Below, in pieces: positions 33,795 through 41,070 of a stretch of DNA of 47,974 bases (the first letter of the stretch is position 1; each line of letters begins with the position of its first letter). The notes under the pieces were generated by a model, which ran no database searches, was not told where the DNA came from, and saw only the letters and a program-made list of their open reading frames with translations. This stretch comes from DATBDE01 sp036270095. Lineage in GTDB: Bacteria > Actinomycetota > Thermoleophilia > Solirubrobacterales > Solirubrobacteraceae. Made by a program: the position numbers and the translations under genes. The stretch spans positions 1 to 47,974 of the forward strand of contig DATBDE010000018.1 in NCBI GenBank assembly GCA_036270095.1, read 5' to 3'.

Positions 33795-35164
33795 GCGCGC
33801 TCGGCCACCACGAGCGGCAGCTTGCCGCCGGGCGAGCGCGCCAGCGCGTCGCGGCGCTCGACCACGATCTGCGGGTCGTCGACGCCGAGCTCGCTCAGCC
33901 GGGCGGCCACGGCGCGCTGCAGGCGCGCCTCGAGCTCGCCGCCGGCCGACGGGCGCGGTACGACGAGGATGCGCAGCCGGTCGCCCTCCTGGCGGATCTG
34001 GAACTCGCCCACCTCGCGGTCGCGGGTCACCAGCCCGAACTGCGCCGGCAGCACGGTCACCGCGCCCCCGGTGCGCCCCGGCAGCGCGAGCGCGTCCTCG
34101 CTGCGTCCCTCCACCGCCCGCATCCGCGCAAGCGTCCGCCCGCACGGGCACGGCCCCGGCTCGACCGTGATCGCGTCGGCCAGCTCCATGCGGATGATCG
34201 GCTGCACGCGGTTGGTCAGATTGGTGACGAGGACCTTCGCGCCGAGCGTCCCGGGCGGCACCGGCCGGCCGTCGGCGTCGACGTTCTCGAACAGCGTCAT
34301 GTCCTCCCACACGTGCATGCCGTCGTGGTGCTCGCACTCCCCCGCCCACAGGCCCTCGGTGGTGGCGTAGAGGTCGAAGGACGTGACCCCGAACGCCGCG
34401 GTCAGCCGCTCGGTCATCGCCGGGGTGCGCAGCTCGCTGCTGGTGATGAGCACGTCGGGGTGGATGCGCAGGCGGCCGGCGAGCTGCTCCTCGGCCAGCA
34501 GCAGACCCAGCGACGGGTAGGTGTAGAGCGCCTGGGGCGCGAAGCGGTTGAGCTCCGTGACGAGCTGCCCGAGCGGCAGCGTCACCGGCAGCCCGAGCAT
34601 GCGGTGCGCCCCGATCGACAGCGTGGCCGAGCCCTGGCGGCTCATGTGGGTGGGCGCGGCGCCCGAGAGCATGGCGAAGCGCAGGCGCGGCACACGCGGC
34701 TGGGTGCCGGAGACGGCGGAGAGGCGCAGCCACTGAGTGGCGATCGCGCGCCAGCCCTCGCGGTCGTAGACGAACAGGCCCTTGCGCCCCGACGAGCCGC
34801 TGGTCGTCATGACCCGGTGGCCGGTGGGGTGCAGGCGGTCGGCGTCGAGTGCCTCGACCCAGTCGAGCAGCGCGTCGCGGCGCAGCGCCGGGTCGCAGAC
34901 GAGGTCGTCGAAGCGCTCCATCATCTCGGCCTTGGTCATGATGGGCAGGTCGGCGAGCGCCACCGGGCCGGCGGGGAGGTCGCGAAGCCGCTCGCGGTAC
35001 AGCGGCGAGTGGCGCGCGGCGTGACGGACGAGCGCGTCCAGCCGCTCCTGCTGGAAGCGCCGCAGGCGCTCGCGCGGCCAGCGGTCGCGCGTGGCGGCGG
35101 CGCGGGCCGCGCGCAGGCTGACGGCCACGTCGGCGAACCGGCGGCGGTGGTACGCGAGCCTCAT
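33791..35164 (-). CDS. PaaK-like phenylacetate-CoA ligase family protein
   Basis: 457-residue adenylate-forming ligase resembling PaaK/CapK. Motifs: HSPLYRERLRDL and LPIMTKAEMMERFDDLV at the start, the phosphate-binding MTTSGSSGRKGLFVYDREGW (about residues 118-137), DLYATTEGLWAGECEHHDG, a CPCGRTLARM cysteine pair, and the C-terminal SPGGKLPLV lysine. The substrate is unknown and may not be phenylacetate. It is coupled to the TetR gene upstream (ATGA overlap) and probably under its control. Confidence 0.87.
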   Translation of the reverse strand: MRLAYHRRRFADVAVSLRAARAAATRDRWPRERLRRFQQERLDALVRHAARHSPLYRERLRDLPAGPVALADLPIMTKAEMMERFDDLVCDPALRRDALLDWVEALDADRLHPTGHRVMTTSGSSGRKGLFVYDREGWRAIATQWLRLSAVSGTQPRVPRLRFAMLSGAAPTHMSRQGSATLSIGAHRMLGLPVTLPLGQLVTELNRFAPQALYTYPSLGLLLAEEQLAGRLRIHPDVLITSSELRTPAMTERLTAAFGVTSFDLYATTEGLWAGECEHHDGMHVWEDMTLFENVDADGRPVPPGTLGAKVLVTNLTNRVQPIIRMELADAITVEPGPCPCGRTLARMRAVEGRSEDALALPGRTGGAVTVLPAQFGLVTRDREVGEFQIRQEGDRLRILVVPRPSAGGELEARLQRAVAARLSELGVDDPQIVVERRDALARSPGGKLPLVVAERA

Positions 35165-35754
35165 TGCCCCAGCACCTTCCGCGCCATGCGCACGGCAAGC
35201 GTCGTGTCGATGGCCTCCGGCCGGGTCAGCCGCTCCAGCGACAGCCCGACGTCCATGGCCATGGCCGCCGCCACGAGCTCGCCCGGGGCGACCCCGGCGT
35301 CGTCGGCCACGAGACCCTCGCGCTCGAGTGCCGCCTGGAACGGCGCCTGCCCGCGAGCGTGGATCTCCGCGAAGCGCTCGCGCAGCTCCGGGTGGCGGAC
35401 GACATGGGACCAGAACTCGAAGAAGACGGCCAGCCAGCCGTCGTCGCGGCCACGCCGGGCGGCGCCCTCGGCGGCCCGGTCCTCGATCGCCGCCACCGCG
35501 CCGCGCCGGTCCAGCAGCTTCTCGGAGGCCTTGACGGCGGCGTCGGCGCGGCGCTCGTAGACCGCTAAGAACAGGTCCTCCTTGGACGCGAAGTTGGAGT
35601 AGACCGCGCCCTTCGTGTAGCCGGCCTCGGCCGCAATGGCATCGACCGTGGTGGCGTGGAAGCCCTTGGCGGTGAACTGCCGGCCGGCGGCTTGTACGAG
35701 ATCCTCGCGGGTGCGCTCGCGGCGCTCCTCCCTCGTCATGCGTGCGACTGCCAT
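35161..35754 (-). CDS. TetR-family transcriptional regulator
   Basis: 197-residue TetR repressor. The N-terminal HTH reads REDLVQAAGRQFTAKGFHATTVDAIAAEAGYTKGAVYSNFASKEDLF (split here as FTAKGFHATTVDAIAAEAG and TKGAVYSNFASKEDL). The C-terminal ligand domain is divergent. The ATG start overlaps the first of two 13-nt palindromes that flank its -10 box, so it almost certainly represses itself and the following PaaK-like gene. A near-leaderless mRNA is predicted. Confidence 0.93.
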   Translation of the reverse strand: MAVARMTREERRERTREDLVQAAGRQFTAKGFHATTVDAIAAEAGYTKGAVYSNFASKEDLFLAVYERRADAAVKASEKLLDRRGAVAAIEDRAAEGAARRGRDDGWLAVFFEFWSHVVRHPELRERFAEIHARGQAPFQAALEREGLVADDAGVAPGELVAAAMAMDVGLSLERLTRPEAIDTTLAVRMARKVLGQ

Positions 35755-35793
35755 ACCGTCGGTATTCTAATACCAGCGGTATCTGAATGTCAA
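35753..35793 (-). promoter_or_regulatory. TetR promoter with twin operator palindromes
   Basis: Site 1 ATACCGTCGGTAT (35753-35765) and site 2 ATACCAGCGGTAT (35770-35782) are palindromes 17 nt apart centre to centre. On the minus strand TTGACA (35793-35788) and TAGAAT (35769-35764), 18 nt apart, form a sigma-70-like promoter. Site 2 lies in the spacer and site 1 overlaps the -10 end and the TetR start codon. This geometry fits autorepression. Confidence 0.78.
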
Positions 35794-36293
35794 CCCGGGC
35801 TCGTCTCCACCGTGGGCCAGGGCAGCGCCAGGGGCAGCGGCGCCAGCACGACGAACTCCGGCGTCGGGCCGAGGGTCATCTGCCGCTTCCACACCGAGCC
35901 GGCGGCGCCGACGCCGACCAGCTCCTCCTCGAAGTCCGCGTAGCCGGTCCCCCGCGGCTTGGCCACCCAGGCCGCCCACTCCGGCGGCTCGGGCCGGCCG
36001 CCGATCAGCCCGTAGATGCCGGCGATCCCCTCCCGCGCCAGCGCCGCGGCGACGTCGTGCGGGGGCTGCCGGGCCCCGGTGATCGCGACCTCGTTGAGGC
36101 GCCCGAGCCCGTTCCAGTCCTCGACCAGGTACCAGTCCTCGTACCAGCCGACGTCCTCGCCCCAGGGCGGGCGTTCCAGGGCAGCGAACCACGACGGCAC
36201 GCCGATGCGCTCGTGGAACGCGGTCAGGGCGGCGACGTACTCGGCCGCGTCGACGCCCGCGCGGGGCCGGTGCCAGAACACGTAGGCCAGCAC
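35790..36293 (-). CDS. Conserved hypothetical protein
   Basis: 167-residue protein starting LAYVFWHRPRAGVDAAEYVAALT after a GTG start. The alternating hydrophobic/aromatic N-terminus, with FHERIGVPSWFAALERPPWG and WYEDWYLVEDWNGLGRLNE, gives the impression of a dimeric alpha-beta barrel (EthD/monooxygenase-like). I cannot name a family. The GTG lies 4 nt after the DAK stop, so it is co-transcribed with the DAK gene, and its end contains the TetR -35 box. Confidence 0.65.
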   Translation of the reverse strand: MLAYVFWHRPRAGVDAAEYVAALTAFHERIGVPSWFAALERPPWGEDVGWYEDWYLVEDWNGLGRLNEVAITGARQPPHDVAAALAREGIAGIYGLIGGRPEPPEWAAWVAKPRGTGYADFEEELVGVGAAGSVWKRQMTLGPTPEFVVLAPLPLALPWPTVETSPG

Positions 36294-36297
36294 GGCG

Positions 36298-37977
36298 TCA
36301 CTCAGCGCTGATCAGCCACCACCAGGCAGGCTGGCCGCCTTCAGAGAGCTCGAGCTCGACGCCGTCGGGCACCAGCCGGCGCACCGAGGCAGCCGACAGC
36401 GGCGCCCCGTCGCCCTCGATGCAGGTCACGAGCTCGGCGTCGTCGGAGAGCTGCTCGAGCACGACACCGAGCGTCGACTCCGGGCCGCCCCAGGCAACCA
36501 GCTCCTCGTCGACGAAGCCCACCGCCTCGCCGGCCGCGAAGCGGCCCTTGCCGTCGTCGCGGGCCGCACGGGCCACGCCCCCGGTGCGCACCTGCTCGAG
36601 CGCCTCCCCCATTGCCGCGCAGTTGGCCTTGGCGGTGCCGGTCGGGTCGAGCGCGAGCGCGGCCGCCAGCCCCGCCTGCTGGGAGCGCGACCTGACCACG
36701 CTGACCTGCTTCTCGGAGAGCTGCGCCGCCTCCTCGGCGGCCATGATCACGTTGGGCGAGTTGGGGAGCACGACGACCTGCTCGGCCGCCACCGCGTGCA
36801 CGCCGGCGAGCAGGTCGTAGGTCGACGGGTTCAGCGTCGGACCGCCGTCGAGCGCCTGCGCCCCGATCTCCTCGTACAGGCGGCGCATGCCCGGGCCCGA
36901 GACGACGGCGAGCACGGCGCACACCGGCACGGCGCCGTCGCCGGGGGCGCCGTTGGCCGCTGCCGCGGCGGCCAGCCGCTTGGAGCGGACGCCGATCTGC
37001 TCGTGCATGTCGGCCACGTCGAGGTGCGAGACGTCGCCCTCCCCGTCGAACAGCGCGGTGGCCCGCTCGGGCGTGTCGGTGTGGACGTGGACCTTGAGCG
37101 TGATGCGATCGCCGACGACGAGCACGGAGTCGCCCAGGTCCTCGAGCTCGCGGGCGTAGCGGTTGGGGTCAAGGCTCGAGCCGGTGACCGCGAAGTTCGT
37201 GCAGTAGCGGTAGCTGGAGGACTCGTGCTGGGGGTGGCTCGGACGGGCGGGCACGTGATGCTCGAGCGGGGGCGGATCGGCGCCGCGCAAGGCGGCGACG
37301 ATGCCGGCAAAGATGATCGTGACCCCGTAGCCGCCGGCGTCGACCACCCCGGACTCGCGCAGGATCGGCAGCAGCTCGGGGCCGCGCTTGACCGAGTTCT
37401 GCCCGGTGTCGAGCGCCGCCTCGAGGATGTCGGCGAGCATGCGGTCCTGCTCGTCGTCGCTGGCGTCGGGGGCTAGGCGCGGGATCGGCATGTGCGCGAG
37501 ATCGGAGACGATGCGCCCGGACATCTCGCGCGCGACCGTGAGCATGGTGCCCTCGGCGGGGTCGCGGACCGAGCCGTACGCGCGCTCGGCCGCGCGGGCC
37601 ATGGCCGCGCCGATGAGGACCGGGTCGACGAGCTCGCCCGGCCGCGAGATCAGCTCCTCGGCCGCGCCGCGAATGAGCTGGGAGAGGATGACCCCGGAGT
37701 TCCCGCGCGCGCCCAGCAGCGCGGCGCGCGCGACCGAGTCGACGATCTCGTCGCGCCCGATGTCGTCCAGCGAGCGGTCGCCGCGCTGGCTCTCGAGCCG
37801 ATCGAGCTCGCTGACGACCGCGCGCAGCGTGAGGACCATGTTGTCGCCGGTGTCGCCGTCGGCGACGGGAAACACGTTGAGGTCGTTGACCTCCTGGCGC
37901 CGCGCTTCGAGCTCGGCGAGCGCTCCCTCGACGACCTTGCGGAAGCGGGCGAGGCTGGGCTCGGAGACGAGAGGCAC
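36298..37977 (-). CDS. DAK2/FakA-like kinase domain protein (YloV family)
   Basis: 559-residue protein of the FakA/YloV family: an N-terminal DAK2 ATP-binding domain with metal-binding aspartates in NVFPVADGDTGDNMVLTLRA (about 34-53) and GARGNSGVILSQLIRG, then a middle domain and a C-terminal DegV-associated domain. In Firmicutes FakA phosphorylates fatty acids presented by FakB; here the role is inferred. The frame opens with TTG at 37986, but the GTG at 37977 has TAGATT 7 nt upstream, suggesting a leaderless start. A palindromic element separates it from rpmB, its usual neighbour. Confidence 0.9.
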   Translation of the reverse strand: MPLVSEPSLARFRKVVEGALAELEARRQEVNDLNVFPVADGDTGDNMVLTLRAVVSELDRLESQRGDRSLDDIGRDEIVDSVARAALLGARGNSGVILSQLIRGAAEELISRPGELVDPVLIGAAMARAAERAYGSVRDPAEGTMLTVAREMSGRIVSDLAHMPIPRLAPDASDDEQDRMLADILEAALDTGQNSVKRGPELLPILRESGVVDAGGYGVTIIFAGIVAALRGADPPPLEHHVPARPSHPQHESSSYRYCTNFAVTGSSLDPNRYARELEDLGDSVLVVGDRITLKVHVHTDTPERATALFDGEGDVSHLDVADMHEQIGVRSKRLAAAAAANGAPGDGAVPVCAVLAVVSGPGMRRLYEEIGAQALDGGPTLNPSTYDLLAGVHAVAAEQVVVLPNSPNVIMAAEEAAQLSEKQVSVVRSRSQQAGLAAALALDPTGTAKANCAAMGEALEQVRTGGVARAARDDGKGRFAAGEAVGFVDEELVAWGGPESTLGVVLEQLSDDAELVTCIEGDGAPLSAASVRRLVPDGVELELSEGGQPAWWWLISAE

Positions 37978-37984
37978 GACGGGC

Positions 37985-37990
37985 AATCTA
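37985..37990 (-). promoter_or_regulatory. -10 box of the DAK gene
   Basis: TAGATT on the minus strand lies exactly 7 nt before the GTG at 37977, the spacing expected for a leaderless transcript. It immediately abuts the left end of palindromic element C. Confidence 0.4.
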
Positions 37991-37994
37991 TCTC

Positions 37995-38094
37995 TGAGCT
38001 TCGGCTCGGCGTTGCTCGCAAGGACGCAGGGAGCGTGGCGTGCAACGCACGCGAGCGACCGAGGACGCAGCGAGCGCCGTCGAGACGACGCTCA
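37995..38094. repeat. Palindromic element, copy C
   Basis: 100-nt element beginning TGAGC and ending GCTCA, with pairing that extends three more bases on each side (37992-38097). Arms match at about 23 of 28 positions. The central hairpin is GCGTGC-AAC-GCACGC, which changes in a base-paired way relative to copy B. Its right end supplies the TGA stop of rpmB (38092-38094). Confidence 0.75.
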
Positions 38095-38283
38095 GAGGGC
38101 CTTCGTGACCTTGCCGGCCTTGAGGCAGCGCGTGCACACGTACACGCGCTTGGGTGCGCCGTTGACCATGATCCGCACCTTCTGCAGGTTCGGGTTGAAC
38201 CGGCGCTTGGTCGCAACCATCGAGTGGCTGCGGCTGTGCCCGAATGCCGGGCCCTTGTGGCAGGAATGGCAGACCTTGGCCAT
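38092..38283 (-). CDS. rpmB: 50S ribosomal protein L28
   Basis: 63-residue L28. MAKVCHSCHKGPAFGHSRSH and RRFNPNLQKVRI are diagnostic; two CxxC pairs (CHSC, CTRC) make it the zinc-binding C+ form. The stop codon falls in the terminal base pairs of a palindromic repeat. A TATACT box (38293-38298) lies 9 nt before the ATG. Monocistronic in appearance and divergent from the protein kinase gene. Confidence 0.95.
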   Translation of the reverse strand: MAKVCHSCHKGPAFGHSRSHSMVATKRRFNPNLQKVRIMVNGAPKRVYVCTRCLKAGKVTKAL

Positions 38284-38292
38284 GGGCGCCGG

Positions 38293-38298
38293 AGTATA
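38293..38298 (-). promoter_or_regulatory. -10 box of rpmB
   Basis: TATACT on the minus strand, 9 nt before the rpmB ATG; a good sigma-70-type -10 that predicts a very short or absent leader. Confidence 0.45.
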
Positions 38299-38314
38299 GG
38301 AGCGACCCCGCGGG

Positions 38315-38320
38315 TACCCT
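38315..38320 (+). promoter_or_regulatory. -10 box of the Ser/Thr kinase gene
   Basis: TACCCT exactly 7 nt before the kinase ATG in the 44-nt divergent gap; predicts a leaderless mRNA. No -35 match was seen. Confidence 0.4.
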
Positions 38321-38327
38321 CGGCGCG

Positions 38328-39881
38328 ATGCCGCGCGCAGGCTCGACGACGGCTGGGCCGACGCTCCCTGAGCGCTACCGGGTGGTGCGCCACCTGGCCC
38401 GCGGTGGAATGGCCTCCGTGTGGGAGGCCGAGGACGAGCTGCTCGGCCGCCGGGTGGCCGTCAAGGTCCTCGGGGAGCACCTGGCCGAGGACGTCTCGGC
38501 GCGCGAGCGCTTCCAGCGCGAGGCCCGCGCCGCCGCCGCGGTGTCGGACCACCCCAACGTCGTGACCATTTTCGACGTCAACGACAGCGCGGGCGACCAC
38601 GGCGGCCGCCCCTACATCGTCATGGAGCTCATGACCGGGGGCAGCGTGGCCCAACGCCTCCGCGAGGGCCGCCCCGCCCAGGCCCAGGCGCTCGACTGGC
38701 TGGCCCAGGCGGCCAAGGCGGTCGACGACACCAACGCCCGGGGGCTGGTGCACCGCGACATCAAGCCCGGCAACCTGCTGCTGGACGGGCGCGGTCGCCT
38801 GGCCGTGACCGACTTCGGCATCGCGCGGCTGGCGCACGACCAGACCCTGACCGGCACCGGGCAGCTGCTGGGAACCGCCGCCTACCTGTCGCCCGAGCAG
38901 GCCTCGGGCGAGCCCGCCACGTCGGCCTCGGACCGCTACGCGCTGGCGGTGGTGGCGTTCCAGCTCCTCGCGGGGCGGCACCCGTTCGAGGCCGAGCACT
39001 TCGCGGCGCAGGCGCGCCAGCACATCGAGGCGCCGCCGCCGCCCGCGAGCAGCATCCGCCCCTCGCTGCCACCCGGCGTCGACGCGGCCCTCGGGCGCGG
39101 CCTGGCCAAGGAGCCGGCGCGGCGCTGGCCGCGCGCGGTGGCGATGGTCGACGCGCTCGAGCGGGCACTGGACGAGGAGCCCGCCACCTCGGCCACCCGG
39201 GCGCTGCCGCCCGACGTGCCCCCGCCTTCGGCGTTCCCGGTCGCTGCGCGGGCCCCGCGCGGCCGTCGGCTGGCCGCGGTGCTCGCGGTGCTGGCGGCGC
39301 TCGCGCTCGTCGCGGGCGCGGTGGTCGCGCTGTCCAGCGGCGGCGGCACGCCGCAGGCGGCGCGGGTCGACCACACGACGAACAAGCGCGCGCAGGTGGC
39401 GCAGCGTCACCGCAAGGCGGCGAGCGCGAAGACCGCGAGCACGCCCACGACCGCGAGCGCGCCGGCGCGGACCACCCCCACGACGCAGAGCGCCACGAGC
39501 TCGGGCTCGGGCTCCGGCGACCCCTCCGCGCTCAACGATCAGGGCTACCAGCTCCTGCAGGCCGGCCACCCCGCCCAGGCGGTGCCGGTGCTGCAGAAGG
39601 CCGTGGACGCCTGCGGCAACGACCCCGCCAAGCTCGCGTGCGCCTACGCGATGTTCAACCTCGCCCAGGCGCTGCGGCTCACCGGCCACGCCGACCAGGC
39701 GATCCCGCTGCTCGAGCGCCGGCTCCAGAACCCCGACCAGCGCGCGACCGTCGAGCGCGAGCTGGCGCTCGCGAAGGGCCAGCAGCAGGGAGGCGGCACC
39801 GCGCAGGGCCGCGCCCCGCAGCCGGCGCCGACCAAGCCCGGCAAAGGCCCGAAGCCGGGCAAGGGGCCCAAGAGCGATTAG
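38328..39881 (+). CDS. Ser/Thr protein kinase with extracytoplasmic TPR-like domain
   Basis: 517-residue Hanks-type kinase. The catalytic domain has the glycine loop LARGGMASVWEAE, Lys46, VHRDIKPGNLLL with catalytic Asp144, and DFGIARL at 162-168. One membrane helix (about 310-330) follows a Pro-rich linker. Outside, a Thr/Ser-rich stretch leads to two TPR-like repeats (ALNDQGYQLLQAGHPAQAVP and MFNLAQALRLTGHADQAIPL), ending in a PGKGPK repeat tail. PASTA domains, common in growth-related kinases, are absent. Ligand and substrates unknown. ATG chosen at 38328, with a TACCCT 7 nt upstream. Confidence 0.92.
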   Translation: MPRAGSTTAGPTLPERYRVVRHLARGGMASVWEAEDELLGRRVAVKVLGEHLAEDVSARERFQREARAAAAVSDHPNVVTIFDVNDSAGDHGGRPYIVMELMTGGSVAQRLREGRPAQAQALDWLAQAAKAVDDTNARGLVHRDIKPGNLLLDGRGRLAVTDFGIARLAHDQTLTGTGQLLGTAAYLSPEQASGEPATSASDRYALAVVAFQLLAGRHPFEAEHFAAQARQHIEAPPPPASSIRPSLPPGVDAALGRGLAKEPARRWPRAVAMVDALERALDEEPATSATRALPPDVPPPSAFPVAARAPRGRRLAAVLAVLAALALVAGAVVALSSGGGTPQAARVDHTTNKRAQVAQRHRKAASAKTASTPTTASAPARTTPTTQSATSSGSGSGDPSALNDQGYQLLQAGHPAQAVPVLQKAVDACGNDPAKLACAYAMFNLAQALRLTGHADQAIPLLERRLQNPDQRATVERELALAKGQQQGGGTAQGRAPQPAPTKPGKGPKPGKGPKSD

Positions 39882-40020
39882 GGGCTTTGCCGACTTCGTC
39901 GCCTCGGCGCGGGCCGAGGTTCAGGCGGAGGCGGCACGCAACGCCGACGACCGGTTCTGGATCCTCGAGCCGTCGCTCATCGTCGCGCCCGACGGGCTGC
40001 GCCCGCTCGACGACCCCGAG

Positions 40021-40290
40021 GTGCGCGCGCTCGTGCGCGGCGGTATGCGCGGGCTGCTCGAGGCCGTCGACGGCGACCGCGTGGCGCTCGCCCTGCACGT
40101 CGACATCGGACTCGACGAGGACCTGTTCGCGGCGATCGTGCTATCGGTTGCGGGGGCCATGGCGATCAGCACGCAGTACGCCCGCGTCGAGCGCGACGAC
40201 GCCGGGCTGCCGAGCCTCGGCCCGTGGACCACGGCCCCCGAGCTCTCCGACGAGCTCGTCGCGGCGGCCCGGCGCACCCTGGGGGACTGA
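40021..40290 (+). CDS. Hypothetical protein, probably longer at the N-terminus
   Basis: The first standard start (GTG 40021) gives 89 residues with a central hydrophobic FAAIVLSVAGAMAIS. The same frame is open and coding-like back to the kinase stop, reading FADFVASARAEVQAEAARN and DDRFWILEPSLIVAPDG. The gene may therefore start at the ATT (39877) that overlaps the kinase TAG, giving ~137 residues. No family recognised. It is coupled to the YCII gene (TGATG), so it belongs to the kinase-YCII unit. Confidence 0.6.
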   Translation: MRALVRGGMRGLLEAVDGDRVALALHVDIGLDEDLFAAIVLSVAGAMAISTQYARVERDDAGLPSLGPWTTAPELSDELVAAARRTLGD

Positions 40291-40592
40291 TGGCGCGCTC
40301 GCACTTCATCGTGATCCACAAGCCCGGCCCGGACTGGGACCACGACCGCGACATGCGCGAGCAGCACGGCTGGGACGCCCACGCGGTGTTCATGGACGCG
40401 CTCACGGAGGACGGCTTCATCGTGCTCGGCGGGCCGCTCGGGGGCGACGGCCACCGCGCGCTGTTGGTGGTCGACGCCCCCGACGAGGCCGCGGTGCACG
40501 CCCGCCTGGACGCCGACCCGTGGAAGCCCCGCATGCTGGTGATCGACAGCGTGTGGCCTTGGACCGTGCTGCTCGACGGCGCGCGGTCCTAG
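40290..40592 (+). CDS. YCII-related domain protein
   Basis: 100-residue YCII-like protein (dimeric alpha-beta barrel). Features are SHFIVIHKPGPDWDHDRDM, HAVFMDALTEDGFIVLGGPL and ALLVVDAPDEAAVHARLDADPW. YCII proteins are often small stress-type enzymes with no defined reaction. ATG overlaps the preceding stop by one base. Its stop shares CTAG with the convergent VOC gene. Confidence 0.85.
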   Translation: MARSHFIVIHKPGPDWDHDRDMREQHGWDAHAVFMDALTEDGFIVLGGPLGGDGHRALLVVDAPDEAAVHARLDADPWKPRMLVIDSVWPWTVLLDGARS

Positions 40593-41014
40593 GCGGACGC
40601 CGCCCGCTGCGCGCCCCAGTCCTCCGGCGCCGGTGTGCCGATCGGGTGGTGGAACGACCAGTGGTGGCCCTCGAGGTCCTCGGCGCGGTAGGCCCGGTCG
40701 CCGTAGGGCTGATCGGCGGGCGCGGCGAGGATCTTCGCCCCCGCCGCGCGGGCGCGCTCGTAGTGGGCGTCGGCGTCGTCGACCGAGACGACGACCATCT
40801 GCGTCACGCAGCCGCAGTGCAACGGGTTGCGGTAGTCGCCCGACGGGCCGCCGAGCATGACGGCGCCATCGCCGAGGCGGACCTCGGCGTGGCTGATGCG
40901 GCCGTCGGGCTCGGGGTAGCGGAGCTCCTCGCGGAACCCGAAGGCCTCCTCGAGCCAGGCGATGGCGGCGCCGACGTCCTCGTAGAGCAGGTAGGGAGTG
41001 ACGATCTGGGTCAT
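40589..41014 (-). CDS. VOC-fold (glyoxalase/bleomycin resistance-like) protein
   Basis: 141-residue vicinal oxygen chelate protein, PhnB-like: ITPYLLYEDVGAAIAWLEEAFGF-type start (here VTPYLLYEDV), GRISHAEVRLGDGAVMLGG, and DLEGHHWSFHHPIG near the end. Metal-ligand candidates are His in ISHAEV and the C-terminal HHW. Substrate unknown. A TAGCCT box lies 7 nt before the ATG, and a motif shared with the GlxA regulator lies further upstream. Confidence 0.87.
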   Translation of the reverse strand: MTQIVTPYLLYEDVGAAIAWLEEAFGFREELRYPEPDGRISHAEVRLGDGAVMLGGPSGDYRNPLHCGCVTQMVVVSVDDADAHYERARAAGAKILAAPADQPYGDRAYRAEDLEGHHWSFHHPIGTPAPEDWGAQRAASA

Positions 41015-41021
41015 GGACGCG

Positions 41022-41027
41022 AGGCTA
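41022..41027 (-). promoter_or_regulatory. -10 box of the VOC gene
   Basis: TAGCCT exactly 7 nt before the ATG, predicting a leaderless mRNA. Confidence 0.4.
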
Positions 41028-41040
41028 CGCCGGCCCGGCG

Positions 41041-41063
41041 GTCCTGTCTTGGACGAATTTCCC
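41041..41063 (-). promoter_or_regulatory. Motif shared with the GlxA regulator region
   Basis: On the plus strand GTCCTGTCT, T, GGACGA, ATTTCCC, containing the inverted repeat GTCC/GGAC. It matches 26780-26805 apart from a 3-nt indel and a few substitutions, and lies at the same distance (49 nt) from the ATG. Confidence 0.45.
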
Positions 41064-41070
41064 CCTGCCG

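Noticed and set aside
30674..35560. A 1628-codon plus-strand frame
   Set aside because: Crosses rsmD, recG, PaaK-like and TetR genes on the opposite strand, all with clear family motifs.
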